Made by a program: the position numbers and the translations under genes | Assembly: GCA_034359265.1 (NCBI GenBank) | Contig: CP136895.1 | Coordinates: 43,914,001-43,978,000 of the forward strand | Reading direction: 5' to 3' | From: Canna indica | Taxonomy: Eukaryota > Streptophyta > Magnoliopsida > Zingiberales > Cannaceae | DNA: 64,000 nt | Part shown: positions 22,096 to 33,913 of the stretch, piece after piece | How positions within the stretch are numbered: the stretch's first letter is position 1 | How the letters are laid out: each line of letters begins with the position of its first letter | The notes under the pieces: model-generated | Database searches by the model: none | The model's input: only the letters and a program-made list of their open reading frames with translations | What the model was told of the DNA's origin: nothing

Positions 22096-23335
22096 TTCCA
22101 CTTGTCTCATAAGATTATGGCACTATATATTAAACTTGTAATAAAAAAATAAAACTATATAGATTATCAACAGGGAAATTGAATGAAATTTAAGATTATG
22201 ACATAATTGAACTATATAAACAAACATATGAATTGGGAAGTAAAAATCAGCATTACAATTATATTTAAACCCTTGTGGTCATAATTCAACAATGATAATA
22301 AGAAATAATAAGAAATATAGAAAATTAGACATTGAACTATATAAACAAACATATATGCTAATATTTAAAATATTAAGCAGACTCATGTCCTCCTCCATTT
22401 AATTAACTTAATTAACGAAGAGTAGTCATTCCAAATGGCAATTAGGACCACCTACTACTCTGCCAGTGCGTGCCTAAACTTGTTGCTAAATCAAACATAA
22501 AATTGACCGCATTAAACAGTGGAAGGTATCTGAACAAGGCATGGTGTTGAGGAACATGAAACAAAGTGGTGATTGCTTAAACTGCACTTGTACGTGCTGA
22601 TTAAGAACACAGTTCAAGAACACAAACCAACCAGTAAAGCATGCATATATTAAACTCTTCATGGTAATACATGGAAAACCTTGGCTGGTGTATGTTGTGC
22701 TAATATTACGTTTAAATTAAAGACTGATTTCTCACGCACGCACACACCAATCGGTACACCGAATGAGTTAACAAGCTTCAAGGCATACCAAGGTGTATTC
22801 TATGGGATTGGTACCACACCAATCAGTACACCAAAGTGAGTTAATATTGGATGGAACATGGTATTTTGATAGTGAAATGAACAATCAATTACATTGCATG
22901 ATTCATCTGAAAAACTATAAGCCCAAACATAGTATTCAATATATGAAAGTAAATTGAACGATTATTTAAGTTGCTAGTAGAAAGAGATGGTGAAACTGCA
23001 TGAATGAGAAGGAGAGGACATCCAATATACAGTATTTCTCAACATAAAGGACATCAGCCAAGCATTATTTATACCTAGACCAAGGAAGAAGGTATAGATC
23101 ACTCTGCAGAAATCTAGGGTTAAAAAAGAAATTAACTTCGTTGTCGTTGAAGAAGAGAGGAATCATAGGGTTTCAGATAGGCGAGCGGGGTGAGGTAGAA
23201 GAAGAGAGGAATTGTAGGGTTTCAGATCGGCGAGCGGGGCGAGGTAGGTGATGATGGGGAGATGGGGATAATATAGAATGAGGGGAGGGTTTACTGGTAG
23301 CTAACAGCGGGAGACGATAGTGGACGATGGCAATA

Positions 23336-23351
23336 GGGGATCGTCGACGAG

Positions 23352-23384
<33 letters not shown>

Positions 23385-23402
23385 GAGGAGGAGGAGGAGG
23401 AG
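23336..23402. repeat. (GA)n followed by (GGA)n microsatellite
   Basis: A run of GAGAGA units passes directly into GGAGGA units inside K. It produces long low-complexity Arg/Glu and Leu/Ser open frames on both strands that I do not regard as genes. Confidence 0.95.
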
Positions 23403-23559
23403 AATACCGGCGGTTGAACAGTCGAGCAGTTGCGAGGCCTGCTTGCGGCGGGCGACGAGGAGTGGGCGGCGGTCGAAGGCAGAGAGTACGAGTGAGAGAT
23501 ATAGATCGGGTTCAGCAGGGGAAGAGAGAAAAAAGGGTTTGGGCGGGGAATTTAATAAC

Positions 23560-23812
23560 ATTTTGCGACGGCACTACCGGTCGCAACGTGGCGGTCGCAA
23601 ATAGCCGCCAAACCGTCGCCATATTGCGACGACACTCGAGACGGTCACAGTGTCGTCGCTATTTTATGATGGCACTAAAGGCCGTCGCAATGCCGTCGCA
23701 ACCCTGGTCAGTCCGCGATTCCAATGGATGACGATCGCAGACCCGTCGCATCTGCGACTGCATACTGTGCCGTCGCAAATGGGTCATCGCAAAAAGCCAT
23801 TTTTTTACTAGT
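23560..23812. repeat. Right subterminal repeats and TIR of CACTA K
   Basis: Inverted and direct copies of TGCGACGGCA, CCGTCGCAA and GGTCGCAA recur about every 20-40 bases, ending at ACTAGTG (23812). Such arrays are the binding sites of TnpA-type proteins in CACTA elements. Confidence 0.8.
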
Positions 23813-24309
23813 GCTAGAGCAGTTAGAACTCCTATCTCTACTCATGAAAAAACTGAGGAAAGATAATGAAGGGAGGAGTGTTGATCTCTGACTTCTGGAA
23901 GGATCTTTGTTTCATCTAGTTCTGACAGCTTTGAGTGACTATGATCTTTTTCCTCTTCTTTGCCTTATTCGGCCAAAAAGGGAGAGATCAAAGGTAGGTT
24001 CAGCTCTGAGTGAATTTGATGGTTGCAACTGGCCTTCTATGGTGGAAGATACCTTAAACTTCTCTGACTGACACTTTATCTTGTTTGACTTATTCTGGTT
24101 GTATGTCTGATGTTGATGTTGACTGGTTGTAATTTTTTGCTCTGACTGTGGTGATGGTTGTGACCTAGGGATGGTGGTTGTGTTTGTGACTGAATATTGT
24201 CTTAACTGTTAGTTTATATTTTGACAGTTATTTTACTTCAATTAATCTACTCTCTTGCTATCTATTTTGCTCAAGTTGACTCTCACAACTTGGTTTTTGC
24301 CAAATAAGC
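23813..24309 (+). other. Copia A region between pol and polypurine tract
   Basis: It has no long open frame. It retains short SIRE-like phrases (for example CTCATGAAAAAACTGAGG), and it lies between the RT remnant and the 3' LTR of A. RNase H was not recognised, so it is either deleted or too decayed to read. Confidence 0.5.
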
Positions 24310-24322
24310 CAAAGGGGGAGAT
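24310..24322 (+). other. Polypurine tract of copia A
   Basis: The text caaagggggagat lies immediately before the LTR start TGTTAATG. This is the normal primer for plus-strand DNA synthesis in LTR elements. Confidence 0.85.
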
Positions 24323-25576
24323 TGTTAATGTTGGCTATATTTGGCAAAAGTATTCTAGGTTGTTCTCAGTCTAAAATGGATAGTCACATTTATGAGGAGT
24401 TCTGCTTGTTGAAAACTATTTCAACTATGTGAGGACAGTGTCAACTGCTCCTACAAACTATGGATTTCAGGATAAGGATGTAGCACAAATGTCGACCTTT
24501 TGTTTCCAGTGCGTATGATGACATTTGGTCTACTTTATTAATGATGATTCTTTTTGAACTCTGATATTTTTTATCATCGTTAATTGCTTTTTTATTGCTC
24601 ATTTAATTGGGTAGAGGAGAGGTCCTCTTTAATATTTTCGGGCGTTGATCCTTTGATCTTTATGGTCATTGAGTTATGGTGATTTAGTGCTGACTGTTTG
24701 TTTTGAATCGGTGGCTGTTGGTTTATTGAACTGATAGTATTATTGATCATTAGTCATGTCAGCATTGATTTAGATCAATCAGTTGTCACATATAAATTAT
24801 GGTGAAAAGATCTGATTTATCAACTCTTGGGTGCGTACATTGTGTTGCAACTTATTTGAGGAGTTGAGACTGTTAAGTGCAAGACGGCAACAATTTATCT
24901 TTCTTATGTTCAAGTGAAGATGAATTTGGGCTGTTATCTCACTACAATACAAGGAATGTGTGGAGGACAGAACTCTGTGGCTGGGATGTTATAGAGAGGC
25001 AAGTTGGTATGTACTTATAATAGCAAATAGATTTTGTTATTTCCAATTCACTGTAGCACTTGTAATTAGATTTCGGAGTGTGAAATACTGAAGACTTATA
25101 TTGTACTTGTTGATAGTGAATTGGGCATCTGTCCGATGAGTGCCCTGTAGATTAGGTGACAAGCTTTGTCACTGAACTGCGTAAAAAACCCTTTGTGTTT
25201 GCGTGTGATTTTTGTTTTGATTCTTACTTTGCTACTAAGTAGCAGTTGCAACTTCTTGTGCAACTGTCCTAAACAGAAGTTCCCTTAAAGACCTATATTG
25301 TCACCGCTGATTTTTGTTGTTTTTGCCTCAAATCTGCAGATTTGAGTTAGTAGCTGAGAAGGTCTAGTTAGATAGAGTAGAGGAGGCAGGCTCTTGCGTT
25401 GTTTCCCACAGTGTTGTATATGTTTTCCTTGTGAATATTTCATTATTGTGTAAGATATTATTCGGTATTCTATTGTGAAGTATTTTTAAGTCAATGTTGT
25501 GTCTTATTGGATTTTTCGTTACATGATTCCTAGGTGATATCCTCCATTTGGGGATAATCCTAGGTGGGGCGTAACA
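24323..25576 (+). mobile_element. 3' LTR of copia A
   Basis: It starts TGTTAATGTTGGC after the polypurine tract and ends GGGGCGTAACA. The length is 1254 bp. The 5' LTR must lie left of the window, since gag A is cut at 10171 by element M. No copy of the right flank (TTAAA) can be checked here. Confidence 0.8.
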
Positions 25577-25990
25577 TTAAAGTTCTAATGAGAACTTCGG
25601 GAAGAGTTGAAGGGCTTCTTCCCTGGCACACTTCTAAGCGACACTGGAACTACCTTTTGGGAACCTTTTATCTGAAAAAAGGAGAAGAACACATGAAGTC
25701 TTGGCTCAAGGCTGAGACACTGCATCAGGATCTCAATAGAACGGATAGTTGCCCAGCTATTTGGGTGCAGTTGCGAAGGAGCTACATTCGCTTGATTCAA
25801 TATCCCATACTCAAAGTCCGTGAAGGGCAATGTACTCCAAGTTCTTCAAACAGAATCTGATACAAAAACACGGATCCAAACTCTCCACAATAGAAAATTC
25901 TATCCCGAGGAGGAACAAGGAAGATAATCGAAGGAATCTTCATTATCAAAATAAGAGATCTTTGCCCTGTCCCAAAAAGCATGGATGTTG
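25577..25990 (-). pseudogene. Fragment of a 'putative gypsy-type transposon' protein (PF04195-like)
   Basis: Minus-strand frames read FEELGVHC, then after a frame change PFTDFEYGILNQANVAPSQL, HPNSWATIRSIEIL and LHVFFSFFQIKGSQK, ending at SSRSSHKNF. The APSQLHPNSW and FFSFFQ motifs are typical of a plant gag-proximal domain found in Tat/Athila-type elements. The text stops exactly at the outer edge of the copia A LTR (25576), so A probably inserted here. The rest of the host element is not seen on the other side within the window. Confidence 0.6.
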
Positions 25991-26660
25991 CTCAGGGTAG
26001 TCATCACCGAACTCTCCCGTCGTATACTGTGAAAAACCCACGACTAGGGATCGGGAGCCCTCTTCGACGGCCTTGCCTCTAGCTCTATCCCAGCTTTTCT
26101 TTTCACCATTGGCTTGAGTAAAAACCTCGGTCATCCGCCGTAAGCAAAGGAAGCTAAAAACCAAAAAAGGCCCGCCCGTCGCCGAAGAAAAACCTCAAAA
26201 CACCAAGGCACCAAAAGCGCAAAAAGTACAGAGAACGAGGGGAGAAACATTGCCTTAAAGACAATAACCCCCCCCCCCCCCCCCCCCCCATCGAACGGTC
26301 AACAACTGTACCACAAGACAAATCTCAGCCAATCAAACCCACCAAATAGTGGTTTCCTGGAAAACTGCATGAGTCTGTGGGAGCACTTTCCTATCATGAT
26401 TATCCCCTTGAATTGAAAAGGCTAAAGCCAACCAAGAAGCGCCACGAAAGAAGACAAACCCTACCAGTAAGCCGTCATACCAAGCGTAGAAGACGAGAAG
26501 ACAAGATTAACACGATAAAAATATGACAATTCGAATCACGCCTAGAAAGGACAAAGTTGCTATGTGCCAACCAAAGATGAAGCACCACCACTTGCACCAG
26601 TTCGGCATCCATGACCACCTACACAGCTTAGCCTCCGCAGCCGTGCACTCTGAGATGACC
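25991..26660. other. Unassigned non-coding stretch with a 22-base C tract
   Basis: No convincing open frame is present. A homopolymer of C occupies 26268-26289. The sequence may be the leader of the element carrying the PF04195-like fragment, but nothing seen proves this. Confidence 0.4.
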
Positions 26661-29198
26661 TATTACGCCCCAACTTAGGGTCACGTGACCCTGAGTTGAA
26701 ATAAATACTTTGTTCAAAGGAAATAATGACAATGAGACTGAAAATGAAATGAAACAAGTCCACTGATACGAAATGAATACTTTGTTCAAAGGAAATACAG
26801 ACTCCAAATGTCACTAAACAAATACAACTCAATGCATGAAAAGAAACCACTACTCAACTACGACTCTCTAACTTGATCTGCTACGAGATCAACAGTGTCG
26901 TTTGCCCCTCCAACTGCGCCATGTCCAACTAGTCAATACCTCATTAGTAAAGCTCTGAAAACAAAATTAAATAAATTGTGAGTCCATGAGAAACTCAGTG
27001 AGTGGTTCTACCGAACCTCCACCTAAATCTCAGATATATAAATATATAACATCAAATAAATACTCAAATGAATACTCAGGGATTTAGCCCACCACCTGGC
27101 CAATCGGCCAACCTGCATACATGAAGTCATTCGGCCATACCTGACCTAGCACAATACATACATCAATCGGCCATCATTGGCCTTGCACAACATAAGTATC
27201 CCTCAGCCACAACCGGCCTACATAGCAAGTATAACACCCGGCCCTAACTGGGCCACATAGGATAGATAATACTCGTCCATAACCGGCCCACACAAGTCAT
27301 GTAAATTCATATGATCACAATGTGGACATTTTAGTTCATTCCGCATAAAGCGATTCAAATCTTCGGGTCCTTCTACTAGGATGGCTAACTAGCTTCCGGT
27401 ACCCCACCTGGTTGGGAATGGCCCATCCAATCCAAACTCGGGTCTAACGTTAGCGTGGCCCACTGATGCAATCTCAAGACCCTCCGTCACTTGGGTCTAA
27501 CACTAGCGTGGCTCATTGGTTCAGTCTCAAGACCCCTCAATCATTTACTGAGTCGGACAATTGTCATGCCGGCTAAAGACGCTTCTCAGCCCGGCCATCA
27601 CAAACACAGTACACAATGCACAGTGCACAGTGCATACAAGGTTTCTCTATTCATCAAATTCTACTCGGGGATGCGCCCATACCCAGCCCTACCCTGGGCT
27701 ACATCAGTTTGATTTCTGTGTGTTACCCTTCCTTTTGGGTACTAAAGTATAGCAATCCAGACTAGAGTTTCCCCTGTACACCATAGCATATGGTTTCATG
27801 TCTCTACTCATAATGTCTCTAGTGAGTTAGATTTCAGAGTCTCTATGTTTAGAAATTTGGTATTTAATTTCTAATATTTTCCGTCGTCTACTAGTAGGGT
27901 GTTATGCAGTAAATTTATGCTCATCATAACAACATTTATCTCTAATATTTATCTATATTGGTACATGATAAATATAGCAACCTCAAATCCATTTTAGCAT
28001 ACTCAAAGATAAAGTTTAGGAAAATAAAGTTTTCACATGTTCTAAGTTCTCCTAAAATCTTTAAGTGTTCACTCTTTAAGTTCTACAAGTTTTAATCACT
28101 CAAAGATTTTAGGGAAAAATTCGGCATGACCTCCACTCTTTCCTCTCTATTCGGCCGGCCCAAAAACCCAAGGTAAACACAATGAAAATTACAATAGAGC
28201 ACATCATCATCAATAGAAGATACAAGAATCAAGAGCCGCACAAATCCTTCAAGAATCTCTAGGAAACATGATCACAATCACATCAAGGGTTCGGCCAAGG
28301 GTCCTTACCCTACCCTAAGGTTCAACCACTCACTAGAGAAGGAAATTGGAAAAGAAGACGGTTCTCTGCGCTCCCTCATCAACGAAGTCTGAGTGCGCTG
28401 CCAAGTTCCAAATCCTCTCACGCCTTCTCATTCCCTCTCGTGTAGCCGAAAATATAGCCATCCAAAATAGATCTCCACCGTTCCTATCTTGGAGCAAGGG
28501 GTATAAGATGTGATCCCCAAATTTAAATCCGATCAGTCTCAGGATAGTGTCCTGATCGCCAGATTAGGTGAAACTCGACGCAGCAGAATCCTGTAGAAGA
28601 AAACTAAGAACAAGGCTTCGGTAATTCCATCACAACGACAGATTTGGCCATCAAAAACCAATCTCCACCGATCCAATAGTAAATCATGAAGTCTAAAACT
28701 TACTGCCGAAATTTCATTACGATCCGACTAAGGACGCTCCGTCGATCGCGAAGTTTGATGGCGTCCGACGATATAAGAGTTGTTTGCCGAGGTTTCCCTT
28801 TCTCCCTCTCCATGCGTGTGCCTCTTCCTATGGACACCCAAGGGGGTGTGCGGCTGCTGCTATGAGCCGCGCGCTCCTGACGGATGAGGTATAAATACTA
28901 AAACGCCAGTCGCCAAAAGACCATAGTGTCCCTTAACTTAAGTTGAGTCTAAAACAAGCCATAACTCAATCAATACAAGTCTGATTTGAGTTCTGCTCAA
29001 ACCTAAGAACTCGTGTTGAACCGAGCAACCCATCTAAGGACTCATCAAATTTAGATGAATTAATTTCCTTGTGCACAAAGGCCATTCTTCAATTCAAGCC
29101 CCCTGGCATTTCATCTGGCCCATCCTGACGCGCGACCTAAATATCCCGCTAGAATAATTAAATAAAAAAATTTAAAATTTTTTATTTAATTATTCAAA
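26661..29198 (-). mobile_element. 3' LTR of Tekay-like gypsy element L
   Basis: The left end is degraded (tattacgccccaacttaggg, against tgtcacaccccaacttaggg in the partner LTR at 33642). Long shared stretches include aatactttgttca and the cggccnnnnnnggcc-rich block near 27100-27300. The right edge lies just before a C-rich tract whose complement is the polypurine tract. The partner LTR ends early because element H inserted in it. Confidence 0.8.
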
Positions 29199-29213
29199 TC
29201 TTCCCCCCTTAAA
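29199..29213 (-). other. Polypurine tract of element L
   Basis: The plus strand reads tcttccccccttaaa; the minus-strand complement TTTAAGGGGGGAAGA lies next to the LTR start, followed by the ATTCATCCTCGAATTT stretch shared with element H. Confidence 0.75.
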
Positions 29214-29480
29214 GAAAATTCATCCTCGAATTTTTGGGTAACTAAAGACTACCAAAACATCAAACAAATATGGACATTTCTCCTGCAAATCACGCTCCAC
29301 CTCCAAGGTGACCTCCTAACCCGAGTGGTGCTCCAAGCGGATCTTGACCAAGGGTACCTCCTTGGACATAAGCTTCCAAACCTGGCTGTCCAAAATCTCA
29401 ACGGGTCTCTCCGCAAATGAGACCGCGGTGTCCACCTCGATCACACTAGGCTCAAGAATGTATGACTCATCTCTAACATA

Positions 29481-30265
29481 TCACCTTAGCATCGATATAT
29501 GAAACACATGATGTATTTTTTTTTCCAGACTTGGTGGCAGGGCCAACTCATAAGTCACGACTCCTCTATGCCACAAACTAGGGAAAGACCCAATAAACCC
29601 AAGGCTTAACTTTTCTTTCTTACCAAATCTTAGTTCACCCTTCATAGGAGACATTTTTAGGAAAACCATGTCCCCCTCACAAAACTCAAAATGCCGGGTC
29701 TTCCCATCAGCATACATCTTTTGATGGCTCTGAGCTACCAAGAGTTGTTCCTTGATCATTTTACTTTATCCACACCATCCTGCATTAGATCTGGTCCAAT
29801 CATCAGAGCCTTACCAGTCGCAAACCAACCCACCAGGGATCTATATCAATGCTCATACCGGGCTTCAAAAGGTGTCATCCCGATGTTACTCTAGTAGCTG
29901 ATATAATAAGCAAACTCTACCAATGGTCCTCTCATGACATAGGCATGGTCTGATATAATAACCATCCTCCAAGTCCAGGACATAGGCTCTCATGACGACC
30001 TTTGGAGTCTGCATGGTCCTCTCTGATTGCCCGTCGGTCTGCGGAAGGAAGGCGGTATTGAACCTCACCTGAGTGCCCATATAGAATCATTACCATTCCT
30101 CGACCTCAGCCGGCCTACGACAAAATCCATGGTAACCTTCTCCCATTTCCATTCTGGCATCTCCAGACTATTTAGCAACCTTGCAGGTCTCAAATGCTCG
30201 GCCTTTACCTGTTGGCAGACCAAGCACTTAGATACAAATCTGCTACATCTCTCTCTTCATCTCTT
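29481..30265 (-). pseudogene. Element L integrase and C-terminal pol remnant
   Basis: Minus-strand pieces read, from N to C terminus, KCLVCQQVKAEHL (zinc-finger end), WKWEKVTMDFVVG (first catalytic Asp), then a jump to MGTQVRFNTAFLPQTDGQSE (third catalytic region), and MYADGKTRHFEFCEGDMVF with YELALPPSLE and VFHISMLR. About 100 residues of the catalytic core with the second Asp are missing. The YELALPP and HVFH(V/I)SMLR motifs are typical of Tekay/Del chromoviruses. Confidence 0.85.
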
Positions 30266-30812
30266 CCCACCAGTAGTATTGTCTCAGGTCACGCTATATT
30301 TTCGTGGCTCCCAGATGCATCGTATAAGTGGAACTATGAGCCATCTCAAGTACCTCCCTACAAACCCCTACCATATCCGACTCAATCCTGAATCTGTCAC
30401 TAGCATTGCCTCTCTCGGCCAAATTAGCCCATTAGCCAACTACCCAACTAAACTCATCTCAACTCAGAACTCGTAGAAATTTGGTATCGGATTTTTACAT
30501 GCCCACCATGCACTAACCCTGACAGTTCGCACTAATCGGATGACACCTCGGTCTCCGAGCTTTGTCAAAATTACATAACAAAACACTTCTACGCAGCTAT
30601 AATACTTATAAGCCATTGCCCTCCAAAACCATCAAGGTGTAGGATTTCCGGCCCCTAACTCGACCAAACCAACCACATCTAGTTTCCCCTATGCATAACT
30701 CATGTAGATGCCCGGATTTGGAAACCAGATATCATACCAACATTCCTTATCTCAAGGAGATTAATCCACTACAACTAAGACTCATCCAGGACAGCTCTAA
30801 CCCCACCATTAG
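30266..30812 (-). other. Decayed pol sequence of element L
   Basis: By position this should hold RT-RNase H to integrase sequence. I can read no reliable motif; frames are broken throughout. Confidence 0.35.
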
Positions 30813-31643
30813 GTGCTGTTTGGTTAGCGAAAATTATTTTCTGGTTTGGTTTCAGTGAAACTGAAAACTTGGTTTCGAAAACTTGGTTTTGGTTTCTAGT
30901 TTTCAGTTTTCTGAAAACGCGTTTGGTTAATAAAAACAACATCAGTTTTAGTTAGTTGAAACCAGTAAATATTTATTTGATTATAAAAAATAATATTAAT
31001 TTTCCTTGAACATTTTTAGTAGTAATTAAATGTTTAGTTAGTTTACAAAATTAAATATTTGTTAATATGGTTACAAAATATTTAAATGATTTAATTAATT
31101 AAGTTATTGGTAATTTAAGATTTTTTTATTCAATTAGATATAAAAATTAATTAATAGTTATTATAAAATTTCAAAAAAAAAACAAGTCCAATGATCCAAA
31201 ATTAGGTTTGATTAAATTATAAATAGACCAACTTTAAGAAAATTGAGTTATTTAAAATTTGAGTTTGAGTCAATTAGATATAAATTGGTTTAATTATTTT
31301 ATAAATTTAAGATAAAAGTTTGAGTTAAAAATGATGATTTTTATTTTTATTTTTAAAAATTCGATATAGTTTGATTTATTTTTAAATTAATTAATTTTAT
31401 AAAAAAAATATTTATAATTACAAAGTTGTCACAGCATTTTGATAACGAAATCGACAGTCTCGAAACCACAGAAAACAACATTCTGTTGTTTTCATTTTTA
31501 TTAAGAAAACTGGTTTCGTTTTTATTCTGGTTTCGATTCGGTTTCACGAAAATACTAAACCAAACACGTTTTCGTAAGCAGTTTTGGTTTCAGTGAAACT
31601 GAAACCATGAAAACAGACTTGGTTTCGCTAACCAAATACGCCC
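30813..31643. mobile_element. Harbinger/Tourist-like MITE
   Basis: The left end GGTGCTGTTTGGTTAGCG and the complement of the right end, GGGCGTATTTGGTTAGCG, are matching terminal inverted repeats, and TTTCAGTGAAACTGAAA recurs inside both. The element is flanked by TTA at 30810-30812 and 31644-31646, the 3-bp target duplication of PIF/Harbinger elements. It is 831 bp, AT-rich, with no transposase frame. Confidence 0.88.
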
Positions 31644-31646
31644 TTA

Positions 31647-33240
31647 GGGTTCCAAAGTTTTGACCCATGCTATTATAGGGTTGCTTTGCACCAAGCAGAC
31701 ATTCAACCCAAAGTTGGGAAAAGAAATCCATGAGGTCATCACAAGTCTAAGTTATTCCGGATTCACCTCATGCTCGCAGTTGGGACGGCCCTAAGGGTAG
31801 ACAACCCTTAAAGTTCTAGACTATGCTATCCAGCCTCGTGGTGATCAACCACAGTCTCACAAAGATGGATTAAATAATTAATTCCAACATCTTAACTTTG
31901 GTCCCTTGGCGGTGCTAAGCCCACTCTAGTCCGACTTGTCAGTGACCAACTACCCAACTACTCAACTACCTCATAGCTAAGGTCTACCATACCATAGACA
32001 TATAAAATCAAATTCATAAGTAGGGCTATTCGGATAGTTGAGGTATTAAGCTAAACTCCTTGGGTGCATTCGTAAATGCTCCATCCCGGCCCTCTCTAGG
32101 ACCCTAAACTCCCATGAAGGTACTCTACCAAAATTACCAACCAAAAACTAGTCCTAGGTAAATCCACTGAGCATAGATTATTCCACACGAAATGTATGTA
32201 AGCTATGGTGCCTTATGCATAAATCATGCACCTGCCATACATGTGAAACATAATCTTACCGCCTCTACTTCAAGAAATTTCAACACACAATTCAAAGATA
32301 GAAGTACTGATTTCCAGTACAGACAATGGTGTAGGTAGTAGCTACAAACATACCTTTTTCGGACCATTGTATAACAAGACAACTTAGCGGTACTTTGCCA
32401 GTTAAATCCGCTCGATCCAAACATAGATGCTAACACATATAATATGAAAATACCAAGCAGTATTCTGAAAACTGACATTAAACACCATACCTCTTAATCA
32501 CAACTGACATAGACCATAGTTTCTCTACGTCTGGGGTTGGACAATATAGCTGACCCTATCCTCTCCCTTAACTCTAGGGAGTGGCCAAATAGGGCCCTAA
32601 GAGTTGGTTATCCTGCTAGGTGAAATACCCTTAACTTTCATTCAACACCCCTAATATCAATTTCAATCAAATGGAAACATTCCCATTACGAATCGTCAAT
32701 ATGACCTATGATCTTTTATCACAACTTATGGTCTCTTCCCTAGGAACTTAATTCAAGAAAACCTCAGATTTATGAGAGGCTTGTAACAAGTACAATATCT
32801 TGTGTGGAACCATACACTAGGGACATAGGATCATTGACCCTTACAATAAATCCCGATCTCCACCGACCTACTTACTAACCACTTTCTAAAGTAAAGCCTC
32901 GAGCTAAACCTCTGGGTCCTACTCAACTCTAGCCGCACATAATCATGGCCCTTAAGCATAAGGTCGCTTTACATCCATAATTATATTTCTTGAAATCTAG
33001 GGGAGAAAGTTCTCTAATAATCCAAAATTTCAACCATAAGGGAAATTCATCATCCACCAACCCCTACAGATCCCTCCTGTATGACTTTATCAGCCGGCCC
33101 CCTAGGATCCCTAGGGCTGCCCTAACCAAACTCCACCATAGAGATTTAAACTATATGACAAGAACCAATGAATCATTCAAGACACTGAGTAAATATTGTA
33201 AGAATCTCTAATCCAAGCACCCATACAAAGGTAGCCCCCA
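31647..33240 (-). other. Decayed internal region of element L
   Basis: It lies between the MITE and the gag-proximal end of L. There is no open frame above noise and no motif I can defend. It is presumably RT, protease and gag sequence eroded beyond recognition by eye. Confidence 0.35.
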
Positions 33241-33627
33241 AAAATGGTGCACTCTCTAGCACAGGGACATTCACGGCCTCAAGCTATGCTACCTTGGGAC
33301 CGTCCCAAATCCTCCTCAATTGGTCGTTTACTTCTACGACCCCAGCCCCACCGTCGGCCTCTGCCATGGCCCTGTGTATCTGTGGAATTATTTCGACTGC
33401 AACTAATCGTAGCATTAAAAGTCTCCATCACACTAGCATTTTAAGAAAAGAAACATTATCACTATCAAGTAATTTATTCAACAACTTTTAAATTACTAAC
33501 CACATTACGCACTAAGGTGCAAACTTGGCTGCTTGATCTCGTAACACAACCGCAACGTATGTCGACATGCTAGCTATGCCTCATACGGTACCCAAACTAT
33601 AAGTTGTAGTCAAGACCGAACCACATG
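33241..33627 (-). pseudogene. Probable gag start region of element L
   Basis: It occupies the position of gag, just inside the primer-binding site. The minus strand has a Gly/Arg-rich codon run (33340-33375) like the RGRDRGRGRGRG stretch at the start of gag in element H. Frames are broken. Confidence 0.4.
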
Positions 33628-33641
33628 ATCTGATGCCACTT
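33628..33641 (-). other. Primer-binding site of element L
   Basis: The minus strand reads TGGCATCAGATCATG next to the LTR end, one base off the initiator Met-tRNA match TGGTATCAGA. Confidence 0.75.
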
Positions 33642-33913
33642 TGTCACACCCCAACTTAGGGTCACGTGACCGGCCAGGGTATGTGACAATACCCCGAAGC
33701 TTGACTCATGCATTCAAACCATGCAGATAAAATAACGACAATAAGACTGAACATGAAATGAAACAAGTCCATTGATCTGAAATGAATACTTTGTTCAATG
33801 GAAATACATACTCCAAATGTCACTAAACAAATACAACTCAATGAATGAAAAGAAACCACTACTCGATTATGACTCTCTAACTCGGTCGCCTACGAGATCA
33901 ACGGTGCTGTTTG

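Larger units (their letters stand above)
18843..23812 (-). mobile_element. CACTA transposon K, left terminus lost
   Basis: The right end reads ...TTTTTTTACTAGTG, whose complement CACTAGTAAAAAAA is a CACTA-type terminus. Both flanks carry dense subterminal motifs built on GCGACGG/CCGTCGC and TTTGCGAC (about 18843-18995 and 23560-23795). The left CACTA end is absent, so no target duplication can be read. A Transposase_24/tnpA-like gene reads towards the left end. I see no TnpD-type transposase, so K is a non-autonomous derivative. Confidence 0.8.

Noticed and set aside
23301..23731. Arg/Glu-rich and Leu/Ser-rich frames
   Set aside because: Produced by the (GA)n/(GGA)n microsatellite and GCGACGG repeats of CACTA K.
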